Below are positions 1 through 9,027 of a stretch of 64,000 nucleotides of DNA, piece by piece. Every line of letters starts with the position of its first letter. The stretch's first letter is position 1. A model generated the notes under the pieces. It was not told the origin of the DNA, ran no database searches, and saw nothing but the letters and a program-made list of their open reading frames with translations. A program made the translations under genes and the position numbers. Location: contig NZ_CAKKLY010000010.1 in the NCBI RefSeq assembly GCF_918698095.1, forward strand, positions 30,052-94,051. Direction: 5' to 3'. The stretch comes from Arthrobacter sp. Bi83. GTDB taxonomy: Bacteria; Actinomycetota; Actinomycetes; Actinomycetales; Micrococcaceae.

Positions 1-1
1 G

Positions 2-1084
2 AAGCAGGCACTGCTCTCTGAGGTCCGCGAGCTCGCCGGTGCCGTCAAGGCCGCCTCCGCCGAAGCCGACGCCGCGCAGGCCAAGCAGGAAGAGCTGCTG
101 CGTACCATTCCCAACCTCATTGAAGACGGCGTGCCCGAAGGCGGCGAGGACGACTACATTGTGGTCAGGACCGTCGGCGCACCCCGCGAATTTCCCGACT
201 TCGAGCCGCGCGACCACCTGGAGATCGGTGAGCTGATCGGCGCAATCGACATGGAGCGGGGCGCCAAGGTGTCCGGCTCGCGGTTCTACTTCCTGCGGGG
301 CGTCGGCGCCAGGCTGGAGATGGCGCTGCTGCAGATGGCCATGGACCAGGCCATCGAGGCCGGCTTTGTCCCCATGATCACGCCCACATTGGTGCGTCCC
401 GAGATCATGCAGGGCACCGGTTTTGATGTGAAGCACGACGCCGAGATCTACCGTCTCGCCGAAGACGACCTTTACCTGGTGGGAACCTCCGAGGTGGCGC
501 TGGCCGGGTACCATGCCGACGAGATCCTGGACCTCACGGCGGGTCCCATCCGTTTCGCCGGCCAGAGCTCCTGCTACCGCCGCGAGGCCGGATCGCACGG
601 CAAGGACACCCGCGGCATCATCCGCGTGCACCAGTTCAACAAAGTGGAGATGTTCATCTACACCACCGTTGAAGAGGCCGCCGCGGAACACGGGCGCCTG
701 CTGGCCTGGGAAGAGGAGATGCTGGCCAAGTGCGAGCTCCCGTACCGCGTGATCGACACCGCCGCGGGCGACCTCGGCATGTCCGCGGCCCGCAAGTTCG
801 ACTGCGAAGCCTGGGTCCCCACCCAGGGCAACTACCGGGAGCTGACCTCCACCTCCAACTGCACGACATTCCAGGCCCGCCGCCTGAACATCCGCGAACG
901 CGTGCTCAGCGAGGACGGCGCCCCCAAGGGCACCAGGGCTGTCGCCACGCTCAACGGCACGCTGGCCACCACCCGCTGGATAGTGGCCATCCTGGAGCAC
1001 CACCAGAACCCGGACGGCTCAGTCAACGTGCCCGCGGCCCTGCAGAAGTACCTCGGCGGCCTCCAGGTCCTGCCTGTCCTCTAA
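2..1084 (+). CDS. serS: Seryl-tRNA synthetase (5' end missing)
   Basis: Class II aminoacyl-tRNA synthetase that charges tRNA-Ser in the cytoplasm. The open frame runs in from the left edge, so about 360 of the usual roughly 420 residues are visible; the missing part is most of the N-terminal helical arm, and the first visible residues ([18 protein letters not shown]) still look like that coiled coil. Class II motif 2 is visible around 568-640 ([15 protein letters not shown], then HQFNKVEMF) and motif 3 around 952-1007 ([18 protein letters not shown]), which is typical of SerRS. It ends 133 bases before a HAD phosphatase on the same strand. The identification is firm; only the start is outside the window. 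Confidence 0.97.
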   Translation, partial: KQALLSEVRELAGAVKAASAEADAAQAKQEELLRTIPNLIEDGVPEGGEDDYIVVRTVGAPREFPDFEPRDHLEIGELIGAIDMERGAKVSGSRFYFLRGVGARLEMALLQMAMDQAIEAGFVPMITPTLVRPEIMQGTGFDVKHDAEIYRLAEDDLYLVGTSEVALAGYHADEILDLTAGPIRFAGQSSCYRREAGSHGKDTRGIIRVHQFNKVEMFIYTTVEEAAAEHGRLLAWEEEMLAKCELPYRVIDTAAGDLGMSAARKFDCEAWVPTQGNYRELTSTSNCTTFQARRLNIRERVLSEDGAPKGTRAVATLNGTLATTRWIVAILEHHQNPDGSVNVPAALQKYLGGLQVLPVL

Positions 1085-1095
1085 CCCCGCCGGCG

Positions 1096-1147
1096 ACACC
1101 GGGTAAACACTCACACCGGGGAAAAGCTGTGAATATTTACCCGGTGT
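1096..1147. promoter_or_regulatory. Perfect 12-bp inverted repeat between serS and the HAD gene
   Basis: ACACCGGGTAAA at 1096-1107 is mirrored by TTTACCCGGTGT at 1136-1147, with 28 bases between. The half site ACACCGGG also recurs at about 1113-1120. There is no T-run, so it is a poor intrinsic terminator. It lies 70 bases upstream of the HAD start and could be an operator or an mRNA hairpin. Function is inferred only. Confidence 0.5.
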
Positions 1148-1217
1148 TCACACAGTGCTGTGGCCTGCGTCCTAGCGGGTGTCAGGGGTGTCTGCTGTAC
1201 TAGGAGGCATGACTACA

Positions 1218-2054
1218 ATGACTGAATCCTCAGCCGCTGGCATCGAAGACCAGCGAGAAACCCCGCAGAAACTCATGATCGCGCTGGACGTGGACGGCAC
1301 CCTCGTTGACCACGACGGCCACATGTCCGCCCCTGTCCGCGAAGCCGCGCAGGCCGTGGTGGCAGCAGGCCATGAGGTCATGATCGCCACCGGCCGTTCG
1401 CTCAACGCCACCCTTCCGGTGATTGAGCAGATCGGCATCGACCGCGGCTACGCCGTCTGCTGCAACGGCGGCGTCACGCTGCGCCTGCATCCCGAGCTGA
1501 CAGACGGCTACGAGATCATCCACAAGGCCACCTTCGACCCCGGCCCCGCGCTGCGCGCCCTCCGCAAGCGGCTCCCCTCGGCCAAATACGCCCTGGAGGT
1601 TGAGGACGGCAACTTCCTGTCCACTGAGCGGTTCCAGGATGCCAGCTTCGGAGTCGAGGCCATTGGCACCGACTTCCAGACCATGCTTGAGGCCACCGCG
1701 GTCCGCGTGGTGGTGTTCAGCGCCGAGAACACCCCGGAAGAGTTCAACGAGGCCATCCAGCACATCGGCCTCGCCGGCGTGACCTATTCGGTTGGCTGGA
1801 CGGCCTGGCTGGACATAGCTGCAGCCGGAGTCACAAAGGCCAGCGCCCTCGAAAAGCTCCGCAGCAGCCTTGGCGTGGACGCCTCATGCACCGTGGCCAT
1901 CGGCGACGGCCGCAATGACATCGAGATGCTCACCTGGGCGGGCCGCGGCGTTGCCATGGGCCAGGCCCCCGAGGAAGTGGCCGCCGCCGCGGATGAGGTC
2001 ACCAAGTCCGTTTACGACGACGGCGCCGCCCACGTTCTGCGCAGTCTGCTGTAA
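1218..2054 (+). CDS. HAD-superfamily hydrolase, Cof type (IIB)
   Basis: Probable cytoplasmic phosphatase acting on a small phosphorylated metabolite such as a sugar phosphate or flavin-type nucleotide; the substrate cannot be told. The 278-residue product shows all HAD motifs: LDVDGTLVDHDG with nucleophile Asp24 and Asp26, TGRSL (motif II), a lysine in TKASALEKL, and IGDGRNDIEML (motif IV). The large insert between motifs II and III is the IIB (Cof) cap. ATG 1218 was preferred over ATG 1209 because the strong ribosome site AGGAGG at 1202-1207 is 10 bases from 1218 but only one base from 1209. It follows serS on the same strand, as in related genomes. Confidence 0.88.
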   Translation: MTESSAAGIEDQRETPQKLMIALDVDGTLVDHDGHMSAPVREAAQAVVAAGHEVMIATGRSLNATLPVIEQIGIDRGYAVCCNGGVTLRLHPELTDGYEIIHKATFDPGPALRALRKRLPSAKYALEVEDGNFLSTERFQDASFGVEAIGTDFQTMLEATAVRVVVFSAENTPEEFNEAIQHIGLAGVTYSVGWTAWLDIAAAGVTKASALEKLRSSLGVDASCTVAIGDGRNDIEMLTWAGRGVAMGQAPEEVAAAADEVTKSVYDDGAAHVLRSLL

Positions 2055-2108
2055 CGCCGGCTGCCACCGAGCAACTGGCACCGACGTTCGGCAAATGGCT
2101 GCGCCGGT

Positions 2109-4331
2109 TCAGTCAGGCCTCCTGCGCTCCGCCGCCCAGACAGCCAAGGCCGCGCGACTGTGCAGTCCCAACTTCGTCAGGGCATGCGCGACGTGGTTCT
2201 CGACGGTACGCGCCGAGAGCGAGAGCTGCGCCGCGATCGACACGTTGCCGAGACCTCGGCGCACAAGCTCGGCGATCTCGAGTTCGCGGGGCGTCAGTAT
2301 GTCCGGCTGCAGCCCGCCGCCGACGGCCCGGAGCTCCGCCGCGGCCTCCGCGAATGAGAGCTTCTCCCCGGCTTCCCACGCGACCGCGAAGCTGTGCGGT
2401 CCGAGCAGCAGCTCCGCGGTCGACTGTACTTGGGCGAGGTCCGCAAGCGCGATCTCGTGGAACCTCCCCCCGGCCCCCTCCCGACGCGTGGTCGCGGCGG
2501 CCGCCCGCACCGCCGTCGTCGGGTCCCGCGTCACAGTCAGCGCCGCGAGGCGGGCGAGCGCGACGCCGCGGTAGGAAATGTCCCCCACTCGGGCGAAGGC
2601 GTCCACCCCTTCGAAAAGCCTGGCCCGGCCCACCACGGTGCGGCCCAGATTCGACTCGGCGAGGCCCAAGTAGGTGAGGATCTGACCTTGGGCCCAGAGG
2701 TCCCGCGCGTCGACGGCAAGGTCCACAGCCTCATGGAGGATGCCGATCGCCTCCTCGTCGCGACGGGCCCACACCGCCGCCATACCCAGCATGCCGACGG
2801 CCCTGCTCCGTCCGGCCGCATCGCCGAGCTTCGTATAGACATCCAGAGCCGCCCGGCACGACTCCACTGAACCCTCGGTGTCTTTGGCAAGACATCGGGC
2901 GATGGCCTGGTAGAAGAAGGCGGATCCTGCCCCTGCCGAATCCCGTTCGAGGATGGCGAGCGCCTCCGCAGCCAGCCGGTTCCCGGCCTCGGTCTCCTGC
3001 CGCGACGTGTGGCAGACGGAAGCGGTTACAAGCCCTTCGGCGCGCGCCTCATCAGCGATTGGATGACGTTCCAGAAGACCGATGGCCCGGGAGAGCCCTT
3101 CGTCCTGGGCATTGCGGAACCACAGCTCGCGCGTCGCGCCCATGAGCCGAAGGCCTTCGGCAGGTGCGGCGACGACCGCGAAGTCGAGAGCCGCCCGGAG
3201 ATCGGGCAGGCGATCGACGGCTTGCCCGTTGCGTGAGCTCTCCATCACGCTCAATGGCCGGTCGGTACCGAACTCTGCCGCGATCCACGCTAGGTGGCGC
3301 CTCTGCACCCCCTCGAGCCGTCCGGCGTCGAGCCCCTCGCGAGCGAACTCGCGCAGGCTCTCGAGAAGGCGGAAGACCGTGTGGCCGGCACTGTCGACGG
3401 ATGGCTGGAGCAGGGATCGGGCGACGAGGTCTTCTAGGTCCTCGAGTGACGCACCCGCGACGGCGGCCACCGCCCGTGCGTCGAACGGGCTCGCGAAGAC
3501 GGCGCATGCCTCGAACGCAGCGCGCTCGCGCTCCCCCAGCGCGTCCACGCTTGTAGCGATGCAGGCCCGCAGGCTGCGATGGCGGGCCGGCCCTGTGGCA
3601 GATCCGGATCCAAGGGCACGCAGGCGGCGCTCGAGCAGCGGCAGCATCTCCGCCGGCGTCATGACGGACATGCGAGCGGCTGCCAACTCAACGGCCAGCG
3701 GCAGCCGGTCCAGGCGCGCGCACAGCTCCCGGGACGCGGAGCGGGACTCCATGGAGAACGAAAGCGACGGTCGCACCGCTAGCGCGCGCTCCCAGAAGAG
3801 AGTCTCGGCATCGTCGTCGAGCATGGGCCCCACCGGGACGATACGCTCGCCCGCGACGTGGAGGGGCTGTCGGGTCGTGACCAGGACGGTACATTCCACG
3901 GCCGCTTCGAGGAGCTCGGCCACGAGCGCAGCCGTCTCCTCAAGGACATGCTCGGTGTTGTCCAGCACGAGGAGCACCCGCTCTCCGCCGTCGAGCCACC
4001 ACAGGATCGCGTCGAGGGCACCCTCCCTCTTGACGCCGCGAAGTCCCATGGCCTCTGCTACCGCGAGCGCCACCGGGGCGCCCTCGGGGATACGGGTGAG
4101 GTCGACGAATACCGGATGGCCAAAGCGGTCGCCGGCGGCGTGCACCGCGGCGAGGGCTATGCGTGTCTTCCCGACGCCACCGGGTCCGGCGAGCGTCACG
4201 AGGCGGCTCGACAGGAGAGCGTCGGTGACAGCGGCGAGTTCGGCAGTGCGACCAACGAAGCTGCTCCCAGACGCCGGGAGACGCCCGGGGACCCGCGTCT
4301 TGGGTGCCGTGGGGAGGGTTCTCCTGGCCAT
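2109..4331 (-). CDS. LuxR-family transcriptional regulator with N-terminal ATPase domain
   Basis: Large (740 aa) regulator of the predicted-ATPase/LuxR type. The N-terminus holds an NB-ARC/AAA-like nucleotide-binding domain with Walker A GPGGVGKT at residues 49-56 and a VLLVLDNTEHV Walker B-like stretch. A long alpha-helical middle of TPR-like repeats follows, and the last about 65 residues are a LuxR (GerE) helix-turn-helix (LTPRELEIAELVRRG, then TVENHVAHALTKLGL). The frame is open upstream to 4529, but MARRTLPTAPKTR at 4331 is the first start consistent with a family-like N-terminus; no strong ribosome site supports it. It is divergent from a small membrane protein gene at 4476, its likeliest target. 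Ligand unknown. Confidence 0.85.
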   Translation of the reverse strand: MARRTLPTAPKTRVPGRLPASGSSFVGRTAELAAVTDALLSSRLVTLAGPGGVGKTRIALAAVHAAGDRFGHPVFVDLTRIPEGAPVALAVAEAMGLRGVKREGALDAILWWLDGGERVLLVLDNTEHVLEETAALVAELLEAAVECTVLVTTRQPLHVAGERIVPVGPMLDDDAETLFWERALAVRPSLSFSMESRSASRELCARLDRLPLAVELAAARMSVMTPAEMLPLLERRLRALGSGSATGPARHRSLRACIATSVDALGERERAAFEACAVFASPFDARAVAAVAGASLEDLEDLVARSLLQPSVDSAGHTVFRLLESLREFAREGLDAGRLEGVQRRHLAWIAAEFGTDRPLSVMESSRNGQAVDRLPDLRAALDFAVVAAPAEGLRLMGATRELWFRNAQDEGLSRAIGLLERHPIADEARAEGLVTASVCHTSRQETEAGNRLAAEALAILERDSAGAGSAFFYQAIARCLAKDTEGSVESCRAALDVYTKLGDAAGRSRAVGMLGMAAVWARRDEEAIGILHEAVDLAVDARDLWAQGQILTYLGLAESNLGRTVVGRARLFEGVDAFARVGDISYRGVALARLAALTVTRDPTTAVRAAAATTRREGAGGRFHEIALADLAQVQSTAELLLGPHSFAVAWEAGEKLSFAEAAAELRAVGGGLQPDILTPRELEIAELVRRGLGNVSIAAQLSLSARTVENHVAHALTKLGLHSRAALAVWAAERRRPD

Positions 4332-4475
4332 GCCATCAGTATCTGCGGGGCGAAGGAAGGGTGTCCAGCCCCCAAATGAGTAGGCACTTGAGTAGCCGCC
4401 CCGATGTCTCGGCCAGCCCTCGAAACCTAATATGAAGGGCATCAGGAAGGGCATACAGACCGAAAGGAGCCCGCC

Positions 4476-4724
4476 ATGTACGCCACAGCACCAACCCCGA
4501 CCCGGGCACCCGCACCGCCGACGGTGCACGAGCGGGCCGTCATCACGTGGGTCGCGATCTTCCCGCTCGTCGCGCTCAGCCAGTGGGCGCTCACACCGTT
4601 GATCGGGCCATTGCCACCTGTGCTCCGGGCCCTCGCGGTCACGCTCGTCGTCGTCCCCGTCGCCGTATACCTCGTCGTCCCCCGCCTGATTGCGACGTAT
4701 CTGCGGCTTGCGCGCCGGCGGTAA
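4476..4724 (+). CDS. Small two-helix membrane protein
   Basis: Hypothetical 82-residue protein. A good ribosome site (AAAGGAG, 7 bases from ATG) supports the start. After a proline-rich N-terminus (PTPTRAPAPPTV) there are two hydrophobic helices, about residues 22-42 and 48-70, then a basic tail LRLARRR, so the C-terminus should be cytoplasmic. It starts 144 bases from the divergent LuxR-type regulator and is probably controlled by it. Similar short proteins occur near antibiotic-biosynthesis-monooxygenase-type genes in other actinomycetes, but none is present here. Function unknown. Confidence 0.72.
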   Translation: MYATAPTPTRAPAPPTVHERAVITWVAIFPLVALSQWALTPLIGPLPPVLRALAVTLVVVPVAVYLVVPRLIATYLRLARRR

Positions 4725-4839
4725 CGCATACCCGCTTGACCAGCCAATTTATTGTGTGCGCTCCACTACGAGGCACGAGCGGGTTCAACGCGGCAGAACC
4801 AGTGCAACGCAAAGAAGCCTTACGGCAGCCACGGGGGCG

Positions 4840-5439
4840 CTAGCGGACCTCGAGAATGAGGGACAGCAGCCGCGCGGCGGCGGGGCGGGCGGCATGCTCC
4901 TCGTTCCACTGCGACCTTGAAACGGCCTTGCTGACGGCCTGGGACGTGATGCCCAGCTCAGCGGCCACCGCCTTCTGCTGGCCCCTGACGCCGGGGGTCA
5001 GCAGATCGAGGACACGCCATTCTGCGTCGCTCCGGTCCCGGACGATCTGGCCCAGTAGCCGCATGACGGCTTCACATTCTGCGGCAAGGTCTGCCAGCGG
5101 TCCTTCGACGGCCACCGGTATCCGGTCTTTGCCGTTGCGGAGCCGGTCCACGGCCCGGCGCGCGTAGACGAGCCCGTGCCCGGAAGCGTCCTTAATCTGG
5201 TTCGGCAGGGGCTCGTTGACAGGCCCTACCCCGACCCCCACATACCAACTGCCGCACCGCAGGGCGATCAGCGCTGCCTCCACGGTCTGATGAGGGCAGT
5301 CCAGGATCCCTTGGACCTCGTCCTCTACCGAGCGATCGAAGTCCAGGCGTGCCGGGATATGCCGCAGATCCTTGAGCAGCGTCGGGACCCGGTCGCCGTC
5401 GCGCCGGCTGTCTGTTTGGTTGATAGTCAGCGTGAACAT
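4840..5439 (-). CDS. SatD-like putative DNA-binding protein
   Basis: Protein of 199 residues that I read as a SatD-family/MarR-like cytosolic regulator. The N-terminus (TINQTDSRRDGDRV) has the form of the SatD opening, where a short beta strand is followed by SR and DR. The centre holds WYVGVGVGPVNEPLP and RRAVDRLRN. The C-terminus is a winged-helix-like segment, QKAVAAELGITSQAVSKAVS, that looks like a helix-turn-helix. ATG 5439 was chosen because residues upstream of it (to 5565) look unconserved and arginine/proline-rich. No partner gene is adjacent: ppa lies upstream and the small membrane gene converges on it. Family call moderate, function open. Confidence 0.6.
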   Translation of the reverse strand: MFTLTINQTDSRRDGDRVPTLLKDLRHIPARLDFDRSVEDEVQGILDCPHQTVEAALIALRCGSWYVGVGVGPVNEPLPNQIKDASGHGLVYARRAVDRLRNGKDRIPVAVEGPLADLAAECEAVMRLLGQIVRDRSDAEWRVLDLLTPGVRGQQKAVAAELGITSQAVSKAVSRSQWNEEHAARPAAARLLSLILEVR

Positions 5440-5628
5440 GGTGAAAAACAGCCTACCGGTTGGTAGCCGCGAGACAAGCTGGCCACTCCTGAAATTGGGC
5501 CCGGACACAGCTGTTGCGGGAGCGCCCGGCTGGACGCGGCCGGCCTGGAACTTGCGGTTAAACACCGACGGCGGCGGGTGCGGTTCGCAGGGAACCCCCG
5601 CCGCCGTCGGGCAGCCTTCAAGAAAGCG

Positions 5629-6117
5629 TCAGTGCGCTGCAGGCACGTAGCGCTTGATGGACGCCTCGAGCTCAGCCTCTGCGGCGGCGCGGTCGGCCCA
5701 GCCCTCGGCCTTGACCCACTTGCCCGGCTCCAGGTCCTTGTAGCGGGTGAAGAAGTGCTCGATCTCCTTGATCAGGAACTCGCTGACATCGCTGACTTCC
5801 TGGATGTGGTCGAAGCGGGGGTCCGCCGGCACGCACAGGACCTTGGCGTCTCCGCCGCCGTCGTCGGTCATGTTGAAGACGCCGATCGGGCGCGCTTCAA
5901 CGATGACGCCCGGGTGCAGATCGAAGTCCTGCAGGAGCACCAGTGCGTCCAGCGGGTCGCCGTCTTCGCCGAGGGTGTTCTCGAAGAAACCGTAGTGGGT
6001 GGGGTAGTGCATGGAGGTAAAGAGGACGCGGTCCAGGCGGACTCGGCCGGTCTCATGGTCGACTTCGTACTTGACGCGCGATCCCTTGGGGATCTCGATG
6101 GTCACGTCATGCTTCAT
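5629..6117 (-). CDS. ppa: Inorganic pyrophosphatase (type I)
   Basis: Hydrolyses cytoplasmic pyrophosphate to two phosphates and so pulls biosynthetic reactions forward. The 162-residue protein has the family I signature [11 protein letters not shown] with the metal-binding aspartates, plus [17 protein letters not shown] and MHYPTHYGF, and matches the usual length of short bacterial enzymes. Start ATG 6117 has a clear ribosome site (GAGGAG, 7 bases upstream on the minus strand); the longer frame to 6171 has no support. It is divergent from dacB, the arrangement found for ppa and the PBP4-type carboxypeptidase in mycobacteria. Confidence 0.96.
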   Translation of the reverse strand: MKHDVTIEIPKGSRVKYEVDHETGRVRLDRVLFTSMHYPTHYGFFENTLGEDGDPLDALVLLQDFDLHPGVIVEARPIGVFNMTDDGGGDAKVLCVPADPRFDHIQEVSDVSEFLIKEIEHFFTRYKDLEPGKWVKAEGWADRAAAEAELEASIKRYVPAAH

Positions 6118-6257
6118 GGAATGCTCCTCGACGATTGCTGGGTGTTCGCGGCACGCTGGAAGGACAGTCATTGCCGCCGACTACTATTGAGGATATAGCG
6201 AGAGGCCCAGGTTTCAGGAACTAATGGGGTAATTTCAGGACTTTGAGGACCAGCAGC

Positions 6258-7799
6258 ATGAGGGGCACCAACGGCACGGCAACCGGCCGCGCAAGACGCA
6301 GTGCGCCGTCCAGCCGATCGATCACCCGACCACTCCGTGCACTTAATCGGGCTTGGCCAATGCTGCTGCTCACGGTCCTTCTGGCCGCCCTGGCCCTTCC
6401 TGCGGGGATGCTGATCGCGCAGGGCTTGACCGGCCCGGACCAGTCCGCGGAGGTCCCCGCGCCAATACCCACCTGGCAGCTTGTGCCGGACCGGCTGTCC
6501 GTCCCGCAGGGAATTGGGCCGCTCAGCAACACGGCGCCCGTTCCGGTACCTGCGGAGGTTGCGGCCAGGCTCGGTCCCGTCCTGAAGACCGACGGCGGCG
6601 GCACCTTTACGGGGATTGTCCAGGACGCGGCCACGGGCACGGTGTTGTTCGACCGGGGCGGCGCGGCCAACAGGATCCCGGCCTCAAACATGAAGCTGCT
6701 CACCGCTGTGGCGGCGCTGCGGGGGATCGGTCCGGAGACGCGGTTCAGCACGAAAGCCGTCGCGGGGCCGGCATTCGGGGCCAAGGCCGGTCCGGCCGCC
6801 AAGTCAAGGGCGGTGGTGCTCGTGGGCGGCGGGGACGTCCTGCTGGGCGCGGGCGAATCCGCCGAAGGCAAGGTACTCGGCCACGCCGGCCTTGCCACCC
6901 TCGCCAAACTGACTGCCGAGTCGCTGCGCCGGGACGGGTTTGCGGGATCGGTGGAGGTGCTCGTGGACGACTCCCTGTTCACCGGACCTTCCCTCAGCCC
7001 GGCCTGGAGCCCGGACGACGTCGCTGCCGGGGAGGTGGCGCCGCTCTTCCCGCTGGCGCTGAACTCGGCACGTTTCGACCCGGCAGTGGTCACCGGGTCG
7101 CGTCCGCAGGATTCCGCCATCGCCGCTGGCGAGGCCTTCGCAGCGGAGCTCAAAGCGGCCGGGGCCGCCGCCGGACTGAAGGTGGCGCCCGGCGTCGGAC
7201 GTCTTGAAGGGAAGCCGGCAGCGGACGCCGCCGTGCTGGGGGAAGTGGAGTCGGCGACGGTCAGCCAGCAGGTGGACCTCATGCTCCAGACGTCGGATAA
7301 CTACCTGGCCGAGACCCTGGGCCGGATGGCTGCGGTGGCCGCCGGGCAGCCGGCAAGCAGCGAGGCGGCCAAGGCCGCCGTGCTGAAGCAGCTCGCGGAC
7401 CTCGGAATCCCGACCGGCGGCATGGCTGTTGCGGACGTTTCCGGGCTGGCACTGGACAACCAGGTCTCCGCCCGGCAGTTCGCTGAGGTAGTCCGCGCCA
7501 TCACGTCGGGCCGGGACACCCGGCTCAGGGCAGCGCTGGCGGGCTTCCCGGTGGCAGGCCTCACGGGGACGCTGGGCGACAGGTATATAGACGAGTCCAG
7601 TGCTGAAGGCGCCGGGCTGGTCCGGGCCAAAACGGGAACCCTGAACACGGTCATTGCGCTGAGCGGGTACGTAGTGGACGCCGACGGGCGGCTCCTGGTG
7701 TTCTCGTTCATCGGCAATGGCCTGACACCCGGCGCCGACGGAAATAAGCCGGCGCTGGATGCCTCCGCCACGGTGCTAGCCGCCTGCGGCTGCCGCTAA
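6258..7799 (+). CDS. dacB: D-alanyl-D-alanine carboxypeptidase/endopeptidase (PBP4 type)
   Basis: Low-molecular-weight penicillin-binding protein of peptidase family S13 that trims peptidoglycan stem peptides outside the membrane. The 513-residue product has a cytoplasmic basic N-terminus, one membrane anchor at about residues 34-57, and the three active-site boxes: SxxK as S143-NM-K146 (PASNMKLL), SxN as SDN in TSDNYLAETL, and KTG in RAKTGTLNTV. ATG 6258 has GAGGA 8 bases upstream; an in-frame TTG at 6243 is less likely. It starts a run of same-strand core genes (metalloprotease, tilS, hpt, ftsH). Confidence 0.93.
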   Translation: MRGTNGTATGRARRSAPSSRSITRPLRALNRAWPMLLLTVLLAALALPAGMLIAQGLTGPDQSAEVPAPIPTWQLVPDRLSVPQGIGPLSNTAPVPVPAEVAARLGPVLKTDGGGTFTGIVQDAATGTVLFDRGGAANRIPASNMKLLTAVAALRGIGPETRFSTKAVAGPAFGAKAGPAAKSRAVVLVGGGDVLLGAGESAEGKVLGHAGLATLAKLTAESLRRDGFAGSVEVLVDDSLFTGPSLSPAWSPDDVAAGEVAPLFPLALNSARFDPAVVTGSRPQDSAIAAGEAFAAELKAAGAAAGLKVAPGVGRLEGKPAADAAVLGEVESATVSQQVDLMLQTSDNYLAETLGRMAAVAAGQPASSEAAKAAVLKQLADLGIPTGGMAVADVSGLALDNQVSARQFAEVVRAITSGRDTRLRAALAGFPVAGLTGTLGDRYIDESSAEGAGLVRAKTGTLNTVIALSGYVVDADGRLLVFSFIGNGLTPGADGNKPALDASATVLAACGCR

Positions 7800-7894
7800 G
7801 CGCTGAGGGCAGCAACCGGCCGCGGCAGGCCTGACGCGCACGGCTGTTCGCCGGTCAGCGAACTTAAGGCGCGTAGCCGGGAGCGTGTGGTCTG

Positions 7895-9022
7895 ATGGAG
7901 CGTATGGAGTCAACAGCAGGCCAGACATCAGCCCCGGGCCCGGCCCTGATCAACTGGGAGCTCGCCGCGTCCGCGGCCGCCCGACTGGCTCCCGCCGGCC
8001 CGCCCCTGAAGGCCGCCGAGATCGGCGAGGCCGTTCACCAGCTGCGCGAGCTGGCCGATGCGTCCGTGCCGCACGTACACCACATCACCGGCCTGGAGGC
8101 CGCCCGCGATCTCCGGGATTCCAATGTGCTCGTAGTAGACCGGGCGTCCTGGGCCAAGGCCAACACCCAGAGCTTCGCCGTCATGCTGAAGCCCGCCATC
8201 GAGCGGATGATGGAGAACCGCAAGGGAACCATCAGCCCCGGGGCGGCCAGCGTCAGCGGTGCCATCACGGGCAGCCAGCTCGGTGCGGTGCTGGCGTTTC
8301 TTTCCAGCAAGGTCCTGGGCCAGTACGATCCCTTCGCCGCGCTCGCCGAAGGGTCCACGGCGCCATCGGGCGGCCGCCTGCTCCTCGTGGCGCCGAACAT
8401 CATCTCCGTGGAGCGCGAGCTCAACGTGGCGCCTGAGGACTTCCGGCTCTGGGTCTGCCTGCACGAACAGACGCACCGGGTGCAGTTCGCGGCGGCGCCG
8501 TGGCTGCGGCACCACATGCTGAACGAGATCGACACCCTCAGCGGCCACCTCCTCGGCAACGTCGACTCCCTTATGGAACGGGCCTCCGCAGCCGCCCGCT
8601 CCCTGAAGGACCGCACGGCATCGGGCGCCACACCGGGCCGCGGCGCCATCCTTGACCTCCTGCAGAACCCTGAGGAAGAAGCGGCACTGTCCCACCTCAC
8701 GGCCGTGATGAGCCTGCTCGAAGGCCACGCCAACGTGGTGATGGACGCCGTCGATGCGAGCATCGTCCCGTCCGTGAAGACCATCCGGCAGCGGTTCAAC
8801 GCCCGCGGCAAGGACCGTGGGGCCATCGAGAAGTTCATCCGCAGTCTCCTGGGACTGGATGCCAAGATGCGCCAGTACAGCGACGGTGCCAAGTTCGTGA
8901 GAGCCGTGGTGGATGTCGCCGGCATGGAGGGCTTCAACCGGGTCTGGGAATCTGCCGGGAACCTGCCCACCGAGCCGGAAATCCATGACGCCAGGATCTG
9001 GCTCGACAGGATGGGACTCTAG
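7895..9022 (+). CDS. Zinc-dependent metalloprotease, DUF2342 family
   Basis: Actinobacterial protein of 375 residues in the family sometimes labelled coenzyme F420 biosynthesis-associated, whose structure and HExxH motif suggest a zinc peptidase. The motif is HEQTH at residues 190-194 (LHEQTHRVQF), and a downstream EGHANVVMDAVD contains a candidate third ligand glutamate. No signal peptide is seen, so it is probably cytosolic. Substrate unknown. It sits between dacB and tilS, exactly as in mycobacteria (Rv3626c). A start at ATG 7904 is also possible. Confidence 0.85.
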   Translation: MERMESTAGQTSAPGPALINWELAASAAARLAPAGPPLKAAEIGEAVHQLRELADASVPHVHHITGLEAARDLRDSNVLVVDRASWAKANTQSFAVMLKPAIERMMENRKGTISPGAASVSGAITGSQLGAVLAFLSSKVLGQYDPFAALAEGSTAPSGGRLLLVAPNIISVERELNVAPEDFRLWVCLHEQTHRVQFAAAPWLRHHMLNEIDTLSGHLLGNVDSLMERASAAARSLKDRTASGATPGRGAILDLLQNPEEEAALSHLTAVMSLLEGHANVVMDAVDASIVPSVKTIRQRFNARGKDRGAIEKFIRSLLGLDAKMRQYSDGAKFVRAVVDVAGMEGFNRVWESAGNLPTEPEIHDARIWLDRMGL

Positions 9023-9027
9023 TCTCC

